DNA of 64,000 nt, from the NCBI GenBank assembly GCA_044226045.1, contig JBGAHR010000007.1:62001-126000 (forward strand). The letters run 5' to 3'. Source of the DNA: Endoryza sp044226045 (GTDB taxonomy: Bacteria; Bacteroidota; Bacteroidia; Chitinophagales; Chitinophagaceae). A program made the position numbers and the translations under genes. Under the pieces are notes generated by a model. That model did no database searches and was not told the DNA's origin. It saw only the letters and a program-made list of their open reading frames with translations. Of the stretch, positions 24,201 to 31,821 are shown piece after piece; position 1 is the stretch's first letter, and each line of letters opens with the position of its first letter.

Positions 24201-27200
24201 GAGGGGTAGATATGCGTTTCATACCAGTAATCGAATATGTCTGAATAGGCTTCCACGCTGGTATGCTGCTGCGTTTGGAGGGCTTTGTGGCAGGCTTCAT
24301 AGAAGGGATTGCCGATCGCTTCGGGGAAGTATTCCCATACATTTTTGCCAATCAGTTTCTCTGTTTGCATTCGATAGATCTGGGAAGCCGCTTTGTTGAG
24401 GTAGGTAAAGCGCCAGTTAGTATCGAGGGCCATGAATCCATCGCTGATACGGTTGAGCATATCCTGTATCTGGCTGGTTTTTTCCTGTACCTGTTCACCG
24501 AGTTGCTGGTTGAAAGTGCGCAATTGCTCTTCCAGCTTGATTCGTTCGGTGATGTTGGAGATGACCAGCACGAACCGCTGTTGTGAATCCGTTTCGCTTT
24601 TGATGGGAGACAGGGAAACGTACACAAATAAAGGATTGCCTTTGCGGTCGCGATGAACCCGGTCGCCGCTCCAGGATCCTTTCTGCCTGATTTCCTTCAC
24701 TACTATTTGTTCGAGCTCCGGTTCGAGCGTCGACTGCGTGAATTCCTGGATGTGTTTGCCGATTACTTCCTGCCTGGAATAACCATACATCACTTCTGCA
24801 CCCTTGTTCCAGCTGATAATCCGGCTTTGTTCATCAATGGAAACGATGGCATCACTGGTTTGTTCGATTAGCCCTGCCAGGTAGTTGATCCTTTCGGCCG
24901 CTTTTTTACGTTCGGTGATATTTCGGTGTACTGCTACATAGCCTGTAATTTCCCCTTTATTATTGCGAATCACATTGACAGCCGCCAGCACAGTAATCAG
25001 TTCGCCCGATTTGGTAGTGAACTCGTATTCGTCTCTGTAGTAGTCTGCTTCGTGCAGCTTGTTAAGGGCATCTGCCCGTGATTGTTCCTGGTCACGTAAT
25101 TTGAGTACTTCTCCAACAGGTTTGCCCAGGATCTCCGCTTCTGTGTATCCATACATTTCTTCAGCCGCTTTATTCCAGGTTACCACTCTGAATTGCGTAT
25201 CGGTGGATAATATCGCGTCGGAGATGTTTTCAACAAGGATGGAATTGTATCGGTTCTTCTCTTCCGCCCGGATCCGATCGGTGATGTCGCGATGAATGTT
25301 GATTGACCCCAGCACTTTACCGTTTTCATCTTTTACCATCGCCGCTGATACGAGCAGGCTTTTGATATTTCCCTGCCGATCTTTGGCGCGTACTTCTCCA
25401 TGCCATTCCCCTTTTTGCATCAATGCTTTTCCTACCTCGGCCCTATCTTCGTAGGGAATTTCAATATCCAGCAGTACCGGCACCTGCATACCTACAATTT
25501 CTTCTTCTTTCCAGCCATATAATTCTTCCGCTCTTTTGTTGATCGTTTTAATTCTGAATTGGTCATCGGTTGACATGACCGCATCCGAAATACAGGAGAG
25601 CATCTGGGCATTGTATCGAATGGCGTCTTCCTTTTTCTTTTGTTCGGTTACATCTCTGAACACCAATACCACTCCGGTTATTTCTCCGTCGTCATTGACA
25701 ATGGGGGCAGCGCTGTCGTCAATAGCGATCTCGGACTGGTCTTTCCGGATCAATACGGTATGGTTGGAAAGGCCTACAATTTGTTTTTCCGCCAATACGC
25801 GGCTGACCGGGTTGTCAATAATTTCCCGGCTTTGCTCGTGTACAATATGAAAGATGGAGTCTATTGGCTGACCGTATGCCTCCATTCCCCAACGTGTCAG
25901 TTGTCGGGCGACGGGGTTCATGAAAATGACGTTCTTTCGGGTATCTGTCACAATCACACCGTCTCCAATACTGGAAAGAGTAGTGGCAAACCATTCTTCA
26001 CTTTCTTTCAGATCTGCTTCGGCCTTGTCCCTTGCATTTTGATTGGAATAAATGATGAGATAGATAGTAATAAGCAGGCAAAGGATGAGCGCCTGGAAGA
26101 ACAGGATGGTTTTGATGGTTTCGCCGATACTGGCTTCTGTGTTTTTTTTGCGGAGATCAAGCAGCCGGTTTTCTTCCTCCTTGATGCGATTGCCAATCTG
26201 CCGGAGATTATCCATCAGGTTCTTGCCCTGCTTGGATGCGATCTTTTCCAATGCCTGCTGGCGATTTCCGCTTTTTGTCCAGGCAACGAGCGTATTGTGG
26301 TAGTTGATTAGTTCAGCGATGATTTTCGACATACTGTCAACCCGTCGGTATTGAATGTCGTGATCGATCGTAAGACTTTTCAATTGCTGAAGATCGAATT
26401 GAATGGAATCGCGGGCCAGTTCCATTGGTTCGAGGAATTCGCTGTTCTGAGTCAGCAGAAAACCCCGTCCCCCGGATTCCAGGTCTTTGGCAGATGACAG
26501 GATCTGTTCCGTTTCATTTAACACTTCATGGGTTTGAGAAACACTTTCGGCATTGGTTACAAATTCTGCGTTTGTGCTGTTGAGGCTGTAAAAGGAGGTA
26601 AGCATGATCGCCACAATGAATACCAGCACGGCGATCAGTTTCCATTGCAGGTTGATCCTGTATCCCCGTATAAAGGGCGCCAGGAAAATGCCCGTTGAGA
26701 GAATGATAAACAGGATGGCTGCATGTAAGGGGATCGTAAACAGGAAAGGTGAATTGCTTGTATAGTCTTTTCTGAAATTGAACCCGATAAAGGCCAGGCA
26801 GGCTACTGTGCCCATCACAAAAAGGAGGATACGAATGAGCGACTGATATTTTCTGCTATGAGAAAGAAACAAAGCAAGGCCCGCAATAATAAAATTAAAT
26901 GCTCCCGCCGGATTCATTCTTCCCGGCCACCTGCCCCGGTCGTTTGCCGGATCCAAAGCGATCAATTGATCAATGCCCGCATCCGACTTGAAGATGTATT
27001 CCAGCAGGGTCACCAATCCGATCAACATCACCAATAATGCCAGGAACTGTCCCGTTTTTCTGGCTGCACCTGTATTATTGTTGAGTAGCAATAGCGAAAG
27101 ACCACAAATGACAAAACAGAGTGCACCATTCGCCTTCATGGACATATAACCTTCCATACCTATCGATGTAAGTATGGGAATCTGAAAGATCCACCCCGTT

Positions 27201-27274
27201 AAAACCACCAGGCCGGCAAATAAAACAAGCAGCCCCGACAGGATCACATAACGATTATTGAGTTTCGGTGACAT
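21209..27274 (-). CDS. giant membrane sensor histidine kinase: 7TM-CHASE3-11xPAS-HisKA_3-HATPase
   Basis: 2021 residues. Seven hydrophobic segments (about 10-30, 50-66, 76-95, 124-138, 148-165, 182-201, 211-232), a CHASE3-like extracytoplasmic helical domain (about 233-385) and an eighth segment (387-410). Then come eleven successive PAS units (about 425-1800), most ending in DITERK-type linkers. The HisKA_3 helix carries phospho-His1832 (AHEIHDELGQRL), and a HATPase_c domain follows (TDDGKGFD, LGIMGMKERT). PAS units 7 and 9 are near-duplicates (LPGIFYFFDxKGKFIRWNK). It should integrate several signals and phosphorylate the NarL-type regulator encoded 27 bp downstream. The ligands are unknown. 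Confidence 0.93.
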   Translation of the reverse strand: MSPKLNNRYVILSGLLVLFAGLVVLTGWIFQIPILTSIGMEGYMSMKANGALCFVICGLSLLLLNNNTGAARKTGQFLALLVMLIGLVTLLEYIFKSDAGIDQLIALDPANDRGRWPGRMNPAGAFNFIIAGLALFLSHSRKYQSLIRILLFVMGTVACLAFIGFNFRKDYTSNSPFLFTIPLHAAILFIILSTGIFLAPFIRGYRINLQWKLIAVLVFIVAIMLTSFYSLNSTNAEFVTNAESVSQTHEVLNETEQILSSAKDLESGGRGFLLTQNSEFLEPMELARDSIQFDLQQLKSLTIDHDIQYRRVDSMSKIIAELINYHNTLVAWTKSGNRQQALEKIASKQGKNLMDNLRQIGNRIKEEENRLLDLRKKNTEASIGETIKTILFFQALILCLLITIYLIIYSNQNARDKAEADLKESEEWFATTLSSIGDGVIVTDTRKNVIFMNPVARQLTRWGMEAYGQPIDSIFHIVHEQSREIIDNPVSRVLAEKQIVGLSNHTVLIRKDQSEIAIDDSAAPIVNDDGEITGVVLVFRDVTEQKKKEDAIRYNAQMLSCISDAVMSTDDQFRIKTINKRAEELYGWKEEEIVGMQVPVLLDIEIPYEDRAEVGKALMQKGEWHGEVRAKDRQGNIKSLLVSAAMVKDENGKVLGSINIHRDITDRIRAEEKNRYNSILVENISDAILSTDTQFRVVTWNKAAEEMYGYTEAEILGKPVGEVLKLRDQEQSRADALNKLHEADYYRDEYEFTTKSGELITVLAAVNVIRNNKGEITGYVAVHRNITERKKAAERINYLAGLIEQTSDAIVSIDEQSRIISWNKGAEVMYGYSRQEVIGKHIQEFTQSTLEPELEQIVVKEIRQKGSWSGDRVHRDRKGNPLFVYVSLSPIKSETDSQQRFVLVISNITERIKLEEQLRTFNQQLGEQVQEKTSQIQDMLNRISDGFMALDTNWRFTYLNKAASQIYRMQTEKLIGKNVWEYFPEAIGNPFYEACHKALQTQQHTSVEAYSDIFDYWYETHIYPSPNGLSIYFRDVSEKKRAEQLVVTNEETRRLIFNTAMDAIICADHSGKITIWNPQAVKIFGWTEEEAIGRSLEDTIIPERYRERHKKGMAHYLSTGEGPALNRLIELFALKRTGEEFPVEITIVPIEQNGTGFFCSFIRDITERKRTQDAIIKERDFSEKLVDGLPGIFYFFDSKGKFIRWNKQLEIISGYTADEIGRMHPSEFFAPTEKETVSNQMKEVLKRGYSEQEGFLITKSGQKIPFYFTGTYLDFENQPCILGTGIDISERKKIERKLADERRLLRALIDNLPDYIYVKDQQFRHIINNRANVELLGAANESDTLGKTVFDYFDKQTAQPYHADDELVFRTGQAIVNREEAVNGPDGEQKWLLTTKVPLVDKNQKVNMIVGISRDITEWKKTQDAILKEKVFSEKIIDSLPGIFYFFDEKGKFIRWNKLFETISGYSHEEIRHMHPTDFFADNEKEYITDRILEVFEKGTSDAEAHFRTKDGKLIPYYFTGSYIEFAGKPCLLGTGIDITVRKKTEKELERSIERFEMISRTTNDAIWEWDMHSNQVWANARHHELYGFGDHDDLPDHNEWQNRLHPDERKSVVNDFQKTLKGNSNSWIAEYRFLNGQKEFINIYDRTYIVRDQQGQPIRTMGSMMDITARKLAEKNLKENEEKYRLLFSSSPLPMWVYDIATYRILDVNEAATQHYGYSREEFLGMTIEDIRPREDVRKMKDMSERNHPGVRSGGNWKHLKKDGSMIDVEIKSHDILYNNRTARLVLANDITEKLKAEKIILETSEQLRQLSARLQEIREEERMHMAHEIHDELGQRLTVLKMDVSWLKRNIGEKYPTAKEKIQGTLDLLDGTIKIVRKIATDLRPGILDDLGLIPALEWQSKEFENRSGIKVHFQSNISEIALPTHLATGLFRIYQEALTNVGRHSDAGHVYSNLEKGEGFATLTITDDGKGFDASSIGSRKTLGIMGMKERTMMLGGEYAISSSPGKGTTISVKVPLS

Positions 27275-27542
27275 CGGATTTGATTTTTGACTTACCCGGA
27301 ACGGATATACACCCCGGGCTCATACCCTTAAAAGCTTAACCAGATCATTAACCAAGAAGTTGTACGCCGGCCTGACAGCCGGATGGAAGTGCTGAAATTT
27401 AGTCATTTAAGCCATAAAATCAGCCAATTTATACGCTAAAATAAGCAGGATGCAGGCTAACTCTTATTCGGAGAGCCTTCGAATGGGTCGATTTTTTTAA
27501 ATAACTAAGTTGCTGGTGTTCATGAAGAAAAGACCGAACAAA
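27275..27542. other. intergenic region upstream of the giant kinase
   Basis: About 270 bp between the kinase start and the tRNA promoter. I see no gene, no TAnnTTTG box in the kinase direction and only a short CCGGC/GCCGG hairpin around 27372-27388. Confidence 0.5.
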
Positions 27543-27543
27543 T

Positions 27544-27574
27544 TTTGTGGTAAAAATTCCTGCCTTTACCTTTG
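27544..27574 (+). promoter_or_regulatory. tRNA-Ala promoter
   Basis: TTTG (27544-27547), 19-nt spacer, TACCTTTG (27567-27574), ending 9 bp before the mature tRNA. A full Bacteroidota-type promoter. Confidence 0.75.
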
Positions 27575-27583
27575 CGGTCCCCT

Positions 27584-27657
27584 GGGGGATTAGCTCAGTT
27601 GGCTAGAGCGCTAGCGTGGCACGCTAGAGGTCGTCGGTTCGACCCCGATATCCTCCA
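27584..27657 (+). tRNA. tRNA-Ala (anticodon GGC)
   Basis: Cloverleaf by eye: acceptor GGGGGAT/ATCCTCC including the G3-U70 wobble pair that identifies alanine tRNA; D arm GCTC/GAGC; anticodon stem CTAGC/GCTAG with loop GTGGCAC (U33, anticodon GGC); T arm GTCGG-TTCGACC-CCGAT. Discriminator A at 27657. CCA is not encoded. It is followed by a strong terminator and is a single-tRNA transcription unit. Confidence 0.95.
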
Positions 27658-27665
27658 CACAGGTT

Positions 27666-27706
27666 AAACAGGAAGTACTTTTCAAACTGTACTTCCTGTT
27701 TTTTTT
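27666..27706 (+). terminator. intrinsic terminator after tRNA-Ala
   Basis: AAACAGGAAGTAC (27666-27678) pairs perfectly with GTACTTCCTGTTT (27689-27701) over a 10-nt loop and runs into a T tract ending at 27706. Confidence 0.9.
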
Positions 27707-27913
27707 GCTTTTAACATCAGCATTTACCGGTTATCGGGCGTTCCTTTATCGGGTCATCAGAAGGAACCGATTCATTTTCAACACCTCCCCGAATAAGGAA
27801 ATGCTAAAACGGTAGGAACCTCTTTCATTTTCTGTCTATTAATTGTTTCTTGTAAGTGAGTTGATTGGTGATGATGATTGACCCGAGAGGTCGCCATTCA
27901 TAAATCCTGCCGT

Positions 27914-28882
27914 ATGTCGAAACATCTCCTTACCCTTTTGCTGCTGACCCTGGGAGCCTGTACTTCCTCCCATAAATCGTCAAGCCCGGAATCAACGATC
28001 AGGAAAGAATCCCATCAGACCGGAGTGATCCCTGCTGCCGAACCGATGTTGCCGGCCGGAAGCACGGCTTCGAATCTGATGGAATTGCCTCAAACCCGTG
28101 AAGGAGGATTTGTACTGGCACCTGGTTTTTATGAGGCCGCCTTCAAGAGCTATTGTTTACAGCCTGGTACTCCTGATCCTTCTTCGAGAGACGCCTATTA
28201 TCCCGCCGCTGTTAGCGGATATCGCAAGGAAATTGTTCAAACCATCCTGCTTAAGTCGCGAAACCGGCCGGATCTTCAACAAAGAAATATTCAATTGCTG
28301 TTATGGTCTGTCGTCAGCGGCGCTAATTATGACCGGCTGGGCTCCGCTGTTAAGGCAACAGCCAATCAGTTATTGACATCGCGACAAATATTTGAACTGA
28401 AAGGCGGCGTGGCAGGCATAGCGCGACAGGTATCGGCGATGATCCCCGGTCAACAGGGAACAGACATTCGCAGAGTGATTGATCTTGGAACAGACTCCTA
28501 TGAAGCCGTTGAAAAGCTGGCAGTACTGAAAGAGCCATCCGTAGTACATCGACCCGAAGTAAAACGGGATCAATGGTACCAGGAAAAAGGAAATTACTAT
28601 GTAAGATGGTTTCCCGAAGGCTACCAGACCGTGAAAATTCAGATATATGTACCCGATGGATTGCTTGATTCGAGCGGAAGAAACAAAGAGGGAGACTACC
28701 TGGTGTATGATCCTACCGGACTGATTGCGCAACCCGCCAATTCCAACTCACAAAGACTCGGCGTCGGCGCTCCGGTTGTAGATATCATTCGAAAAATAAT
28801 TGAAATAACGCCCAGGCAACCGAGGCCGAAAAAACTTCCTCCGGTCAACCCCAAAGCTCCTTCCGGCCAAAGCGCTTCCTGA
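27914..28882 (+). CDS. conserved lipoprotein of unknown function
   Basis: 322 residues from the ATG at 27914 (an upstream in-frame TTG at 27878 is rejected). A type II signal peptide ends in a lipobox, LLTLGAC, with lipid-modified Cys16. A Ser/Thr-rich linker follows, then a globular region with GFVLAPGFYEAAFKSYCLQPGTPDP, a segment resembling other envelope proteins that I cannot assign to a named family. The C-terminal tail is Pro/Lys-rich (PRQPRPKKLPPVNPKAP), which may contact the cell wall. It stands alone, with a clean terminator at 28896. Confidence 0.75.
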   Translation: MSKHLLTLLLLTLGACTSSHKSSSPESTIRKESHQTGVIPAAEPMLPAGSTASNLMELPQTREGGFVLAPGFYEAAFKSYCLQPGTPDPSSRDAYYPAAVSGYRKEIVQTILLKSRNRPDLQQRNIQLLLWSVVSGANYDRLGSAVKATANQLLTSRQIFELKGGVAGIARQVSAMIPGQQGTDIRRVIDLGTDSYEAVEKLAVLKEPSVVHRPEVKRDQWYQEKGNYYVRWFPEGYQTVKIQIYVPDGLLDSSGRNKEGDYLVYDPTGLIAQPANSNSQRLGVGAPVVDIIRKIIEITPRQPRPKKLPPVNPKAPSGQSAS

Positions 28883-28895
28883 TAATAAATGTTTC

Positions 28896-28925
28896 AACTC
28901 CCCGTAAATGGGGAGTTTCTTTTTG
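28896..28925 (+). terminator. intrinsic terminator after the lipoprotein gene
   Basis: AACTCCCC (28896-28903), loop GTAAAT, GGGGAGTT (28910-28917), then TCTTTTTG. Confidence 0.85.
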
Positions 28926-28986
28926 TGTTTAGGGGAGATATGCGGTTCCTGCTTTCCGTCAACTTGCGGCCTCAAATCTATCAGTT

Positions 28987-30264
28987 ATGAAAAGCAGAAA
29001 CATTTTTTCGTTCTTATTGGTGTTGGCATTTGTCTTTCTCAGTTCACATTCCATGATCAGGGTTAAGAGAAACCCCGTTAGCAGTCTGCCGGCAACGGTT
29101 GTGTTGTACTGGAATGAAAAAGCGTACGAAGCATTTGGCGGCGTGCAGTATCAGCATTCATTGGCCGCATCCCGATTAAATGCAATGGTGCAGCTTGCCA
29201 TTCACGATGCTCTCAATGGTATTGAGGAGCGTTATCAGCGATATGCATTCAATGGGCATAACCGGACAGCCAACCCGGTAGCAGCTGTATCAGCCGCCGC
29301 TTATGAGGTGCTCCTTCATGAATTACCCGATCGCAGATCATTTCTCGATTCCGCGCTCAAAGAGTCTCTGGCAGGGTTAAAGGCAAACAAATCACTGTCT
29401 GATGGCATAGTGCTCGGTCGCCAGGCAGCCAAGGCTGTTCTGGAAAAAAGAAACAACGATGGCTCCGTAGCAGATCCGATCGTGGCCGTGCCAGTTTCCA
29501 ATGTGCCGGGTGTATACCAGGCTGTACCTCCTTTCCAGTTCAAGTTTGCCACACACTGGGAGCATGTAAAGCCATTTTCTATCGGGCAAAAAGACCAGTT
29601 TCGGCCTGCTCCCCATCCGGGTTTGCAAAGCGAGGCATACACCGAAGCTTTCCAGGAAGTGAAAAAGGTTGGGAGTCTGCGGAGCACCGCTCGGACAGCG
29701 GAACAGACAGCTTACGCGCGGTTCTGGTACGAGTTTTCAGAGGCCGGCTGGAATCGGGTAGCCCGTACTGTTATTAAAGACCGTCACCTGAATATGCTGG
29801 AGGCCGCCCGCTTGCTGGCGCTTGTCGATATGGCACTGGCCGATTCATACATCGCCGGATGGGATGCAAAGATTCATTATAATTTCTGGCGGCCCCTCAC
29901 TGCTATCCGCATGGCGGCTGCTGACGGAAATGCGATGACGGAAGAGGACAGGAACTGGGAACCTGCTGAAGTTACCCCGCCAATCCAGGATTATCCTTCC
30001 ACGCATAGTGTGCTGGGTAATGCAGCCGCTACCGTGATGACCTTATTGCTGGGCGATCAAATTTCCTTTTCCATGAGTTCGCCCACTGCCCGGCCGGCCG
30101 GTTCCGTTAGGTATTTCAGAAGCTTATTACAGGCAGCCGATGAAAATGCTGATTCGCGGGTGATGGCTGGAATTCACTTTCGGTTTTCCTGCGACGCAGG
30201 TCAGAAGATGGGCAATGAGATTGGCACCTGGACCGTCAAACATCATCTGCAGCCGCTTCGCTGA
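28987..30264 (+). CDS. vanadium-dependent haloperoxidase / PAP2-family protein
   Basis: 425 residues with an N-terminal signal peptide or anchor (about 1-24). The vanadate/phosphate-binding set of the family is present: Lys and Arg in AKIHYNFWRPLTAIR, Ser and His in YPSTHSVLG, and Arg...His in DSRVMAGIHFRFSCDAG. Proteins of this group are annotated as vanadium haloperoxidases, but many act as acid phosphatases, and the sequence does not settle which. It is exported and probably periplasmic. The 3' end overlaps the convergent gene at 30236 by 29 bp. Confidence 0.85.
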   Translation: MKSRNIFSFLLVLAFVFLSSHSMIRVKRNPVSSLPATVVLYWNEKAYEAFGGVQYQHSLAASRLNAMVQLAIHDALNGIEERYQRYAFNGHNRTANPVAAVSAAAYEVLLHELPDRRSFLDSALKESLAGLKANKSLSDGIVLGRQAAKAVLEKRNNDGSVADPIVAVPVSNVPGVYQAVPPFQFKFATHWEHVKPFSIGQKDQFRPAPHPGLQSEAYTEAFQEVKKVGSLRSTARTAEQTAYARFWYEFSEAGWNRVARTVIKDRHLNMLEAARLLALVDMALADSYIAGWDAKIHYNFWRPLTAIRMAAADGNAMTEEDRNWEPAEVTPPIQDYPSTHSVLGNAAATVMTLLLGDQISFSMSSPTARPAGSVRYFRSLLQAADENADSRVMAGIHFRFSCDAGQKMGNEIGTWTVKHHLQPLR

Positions 30265-30868
30265 TTTTTAATAACCGGTCAGATGGCTGATGCGCTGGCC
30301 GGTTTCTTTTTATCCATCTCCAGCCAACCTGCAGGTAGGCCAGTGACAAGATCAGCAGAATGGCGCCTGCTGCAACAAATTTTATAATAGCGGTGATGGT
30401 TACCATCGGAGGCGTTATCCGGTCAATGATACCCATTAGCCAATAATGCGAAGCGATCCCTTCAAAAACATCAAATACGAAGGCGATAGCGACCAGGGAG
30501 AGTAAGGTACGCGCGCTAAACTGAACCAGGTTCACCAGAGGATATAACCATAAAACCGAGAACAGGAAAAACAGGGAGTAGGAGACAAGAAAGAAAAAAT
30601 CGATGTTATTTACTTTTTGCGCATAAGCCAGCTGGTGACTCCAGGCCAGTTTCACTTCCTGCACGCGTTCCCGGCTAAAAGCTGTTTCGAGAGAAAATAG
30701 CGCCCGGGTCTTGCCCGGAATAACCAGTGGTTGACGTGCCATAGCCATCCAGCTGACAGATACAATTGTCAGGAAAAACGAGATAACCAGTATCATCGTT
30801 AGGGTTCGCCGGGAATTGCTGCTGTTGGACAGGATCGTTGTCACAGTCGGAATATAGATATAACTCAT
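30236..30868 (-). CDS. four-helix integral membrane protein, unknown function
   Basis: 210 residues from the ATG at 30868. Hydrophobic segments lie at about 25-45, 95-118, 125-145 and 160-185, with a basic C-terminus (WRWIKRNRPAHQ). I do not recognise a family and no catalytic motif is apparent. Its stop codon lies inside the haloperoxidase-like gene (29-bp tail-to-tail overlap). It is divergent from the XRE/S24 regulator, from which it is separated by only about 70 bp containing that regulator's promoter. Confidence 0.7.
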   Translation of the reverse strand: MSYIYIPTVTTILSNSSNSRRTLTMILVISFFLTIVSVSWMAMARQPLVIPGKTRALFSLETAFSRERVQEVKLAWSHQLAYAQKVNNIDFFFLVSYSLFFLFSVLWLYPLVNLVQFSARTLLSLVAIAFVFDVFEGIASHYWLMGIIDRITPPMVTITAIIKFVAAGAILLILSLAYLQVGWRWIKRNRPAHQPSDRLLKISEAAADDV

Positions 30869-30895
30869 CAAAATGGAAGGATTTGGGAAAATAAA

Positions 30896-30925
30896 TTTGT
30901 TGAGTCAAAAAAATTAGTATTTTTG
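30896..30925 (+). promoter_or_regulatory. promoter of the XRE/S24 regulator
   Basis: TTTG (30896-30899), 18-nt spacer, TATTTTTG (30918-30925), 16 bp before the ATG at 30942. A good Bacteroidota-type match. Confidence 0.65.
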
Positions 30926-30941
30926 GCTAAATAAATTAGTT

Positions 30942-31694
30942 ATGTCTACAGCCGGCAGAAATCTTCGGTATCTCCGTAAGTTAAGGGGATTGACACAAGA
31001 GGAGTTTGCATCCAAACTAAAAATCAAAAGGTCTTTGTTGGGTGCTTATGAGGAAGAACGAGCAGAACCACGCCTGGATGTGCTGGAAATGGTTGGAGAT
31101 ATTTTCAAACTATCACTCGATGAATTACTGTTAAAAGATCTCAGCGAGGTGAAGGGCAGTTACCTGAGTAAAAGAAGGGCCTTGAAACTGGCCAGCAATG
31201 GTACCAATGAAATTCATTTTGTACCTGTCAAAGCGGCTGCCGGTTACCTGGCGGGCTATCAGGATCCAGCATTTGTAGATGAGCTGAATACATTTACGTT
31301 GCCAATGCTTTCTCCGGGCACATACAGAGCGTTTGAGATTGTGGGAGACTCGATGTTGCCTACACCCAGTGGTTCTGTAGTGGTGGGGGAGAAAGTAGAA
31401 AGCCTCGAAGAAGTAAAAGCCAACAATACCTATATAGTTATTTCCCGCAAAGAAGGTATCGTATATAAGCGGGTCATTAAAAACCCCAAGGCCAAAAACA
31501 AGGTTACCCTGGTGAGTGATAACCCCAGTTATCAGCCATATAACATGGATGCGGAAGACCTGCTGGAACTTTGGAAGGCGACACATATCATCAGCAAAGC
31601 CAACACTCAGTCACGGTTTGATGTGGGCCAGCTGGCAAACCTTGTCAGCGATCTTCATGAACAGGTAAATCAGCTGAAGAAGAAGATTAATTAA
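30942..31694 (+). CDS. XRE-family regulator with S24 (LexA-like) peptidase domain
   Basis: 250 residues. An N-terminal helix-turn-helix (about 5-60, LRKLRGLTQEEFASKL) is joined to a LexA/UmuD-type S24 domain with a probable cleavage region KAAAGYLAGY (about 97-106), catalytic Ser137 in VGDSMLPT and Lys176 in GIVYKRV. A C-terminal coiled-coil tail (VSDLHEQVNQLKKKIN) follows, suited to dimerisation. It resembles phage CI-type repressors, but the neighbours are not phage genes, and chromosomal homologues are common in this phylum. Targets and inducing signal are unknown. Confidence 0.9.
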   Translation: MSTAGRNLRYLRKLRGLTQEEFASKLKIKRSLLGAYEEERAEPRLDVLEMVGDIFKLSLDELLLKDLSEVKGSYLSKRRALKLASNGTNEIHFVPVKAAAGYLAGYQDPAFVDELNTFTLPMLSPGTYRAFEIVGDSMLPTPSGSVVVGEKVESLEEVKANNTYIVISRKEGIVYKRVIKNPKAKNKVTLVSDNPSYQPYNMDAEDLLELWKATHIISKANTQSRFDVGQLANLVSDLHEQVNQLKKKIN

Positions 31695-31821
31695 GGATGC
31701 AGCAAAATAAGACAACATCCTGTCTTGCGATAGACATCAGCATTTGATTGTCGGGCTGCCGTATTTTCCGCAACAAGTCTGTTGTTCTTTTGGGTTATTT
31801 TTACAAGGCCCGAACTGTCGC

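Noticed and set aside
28987..30264. Firm assignment as a vanadium haloperoxidase enzyme
   Set aside because: The metal-binding residues are shared with PAP2 acid phosphatases; halogenation cannot be inferred from sequence alone.
30942..31694. Prophage remnant suggested by a CI-like XRE/S24 repressor
   Set aside because: No integrase, structural or lysis genes nearby; neighbours are ordinary chromosomal genes.
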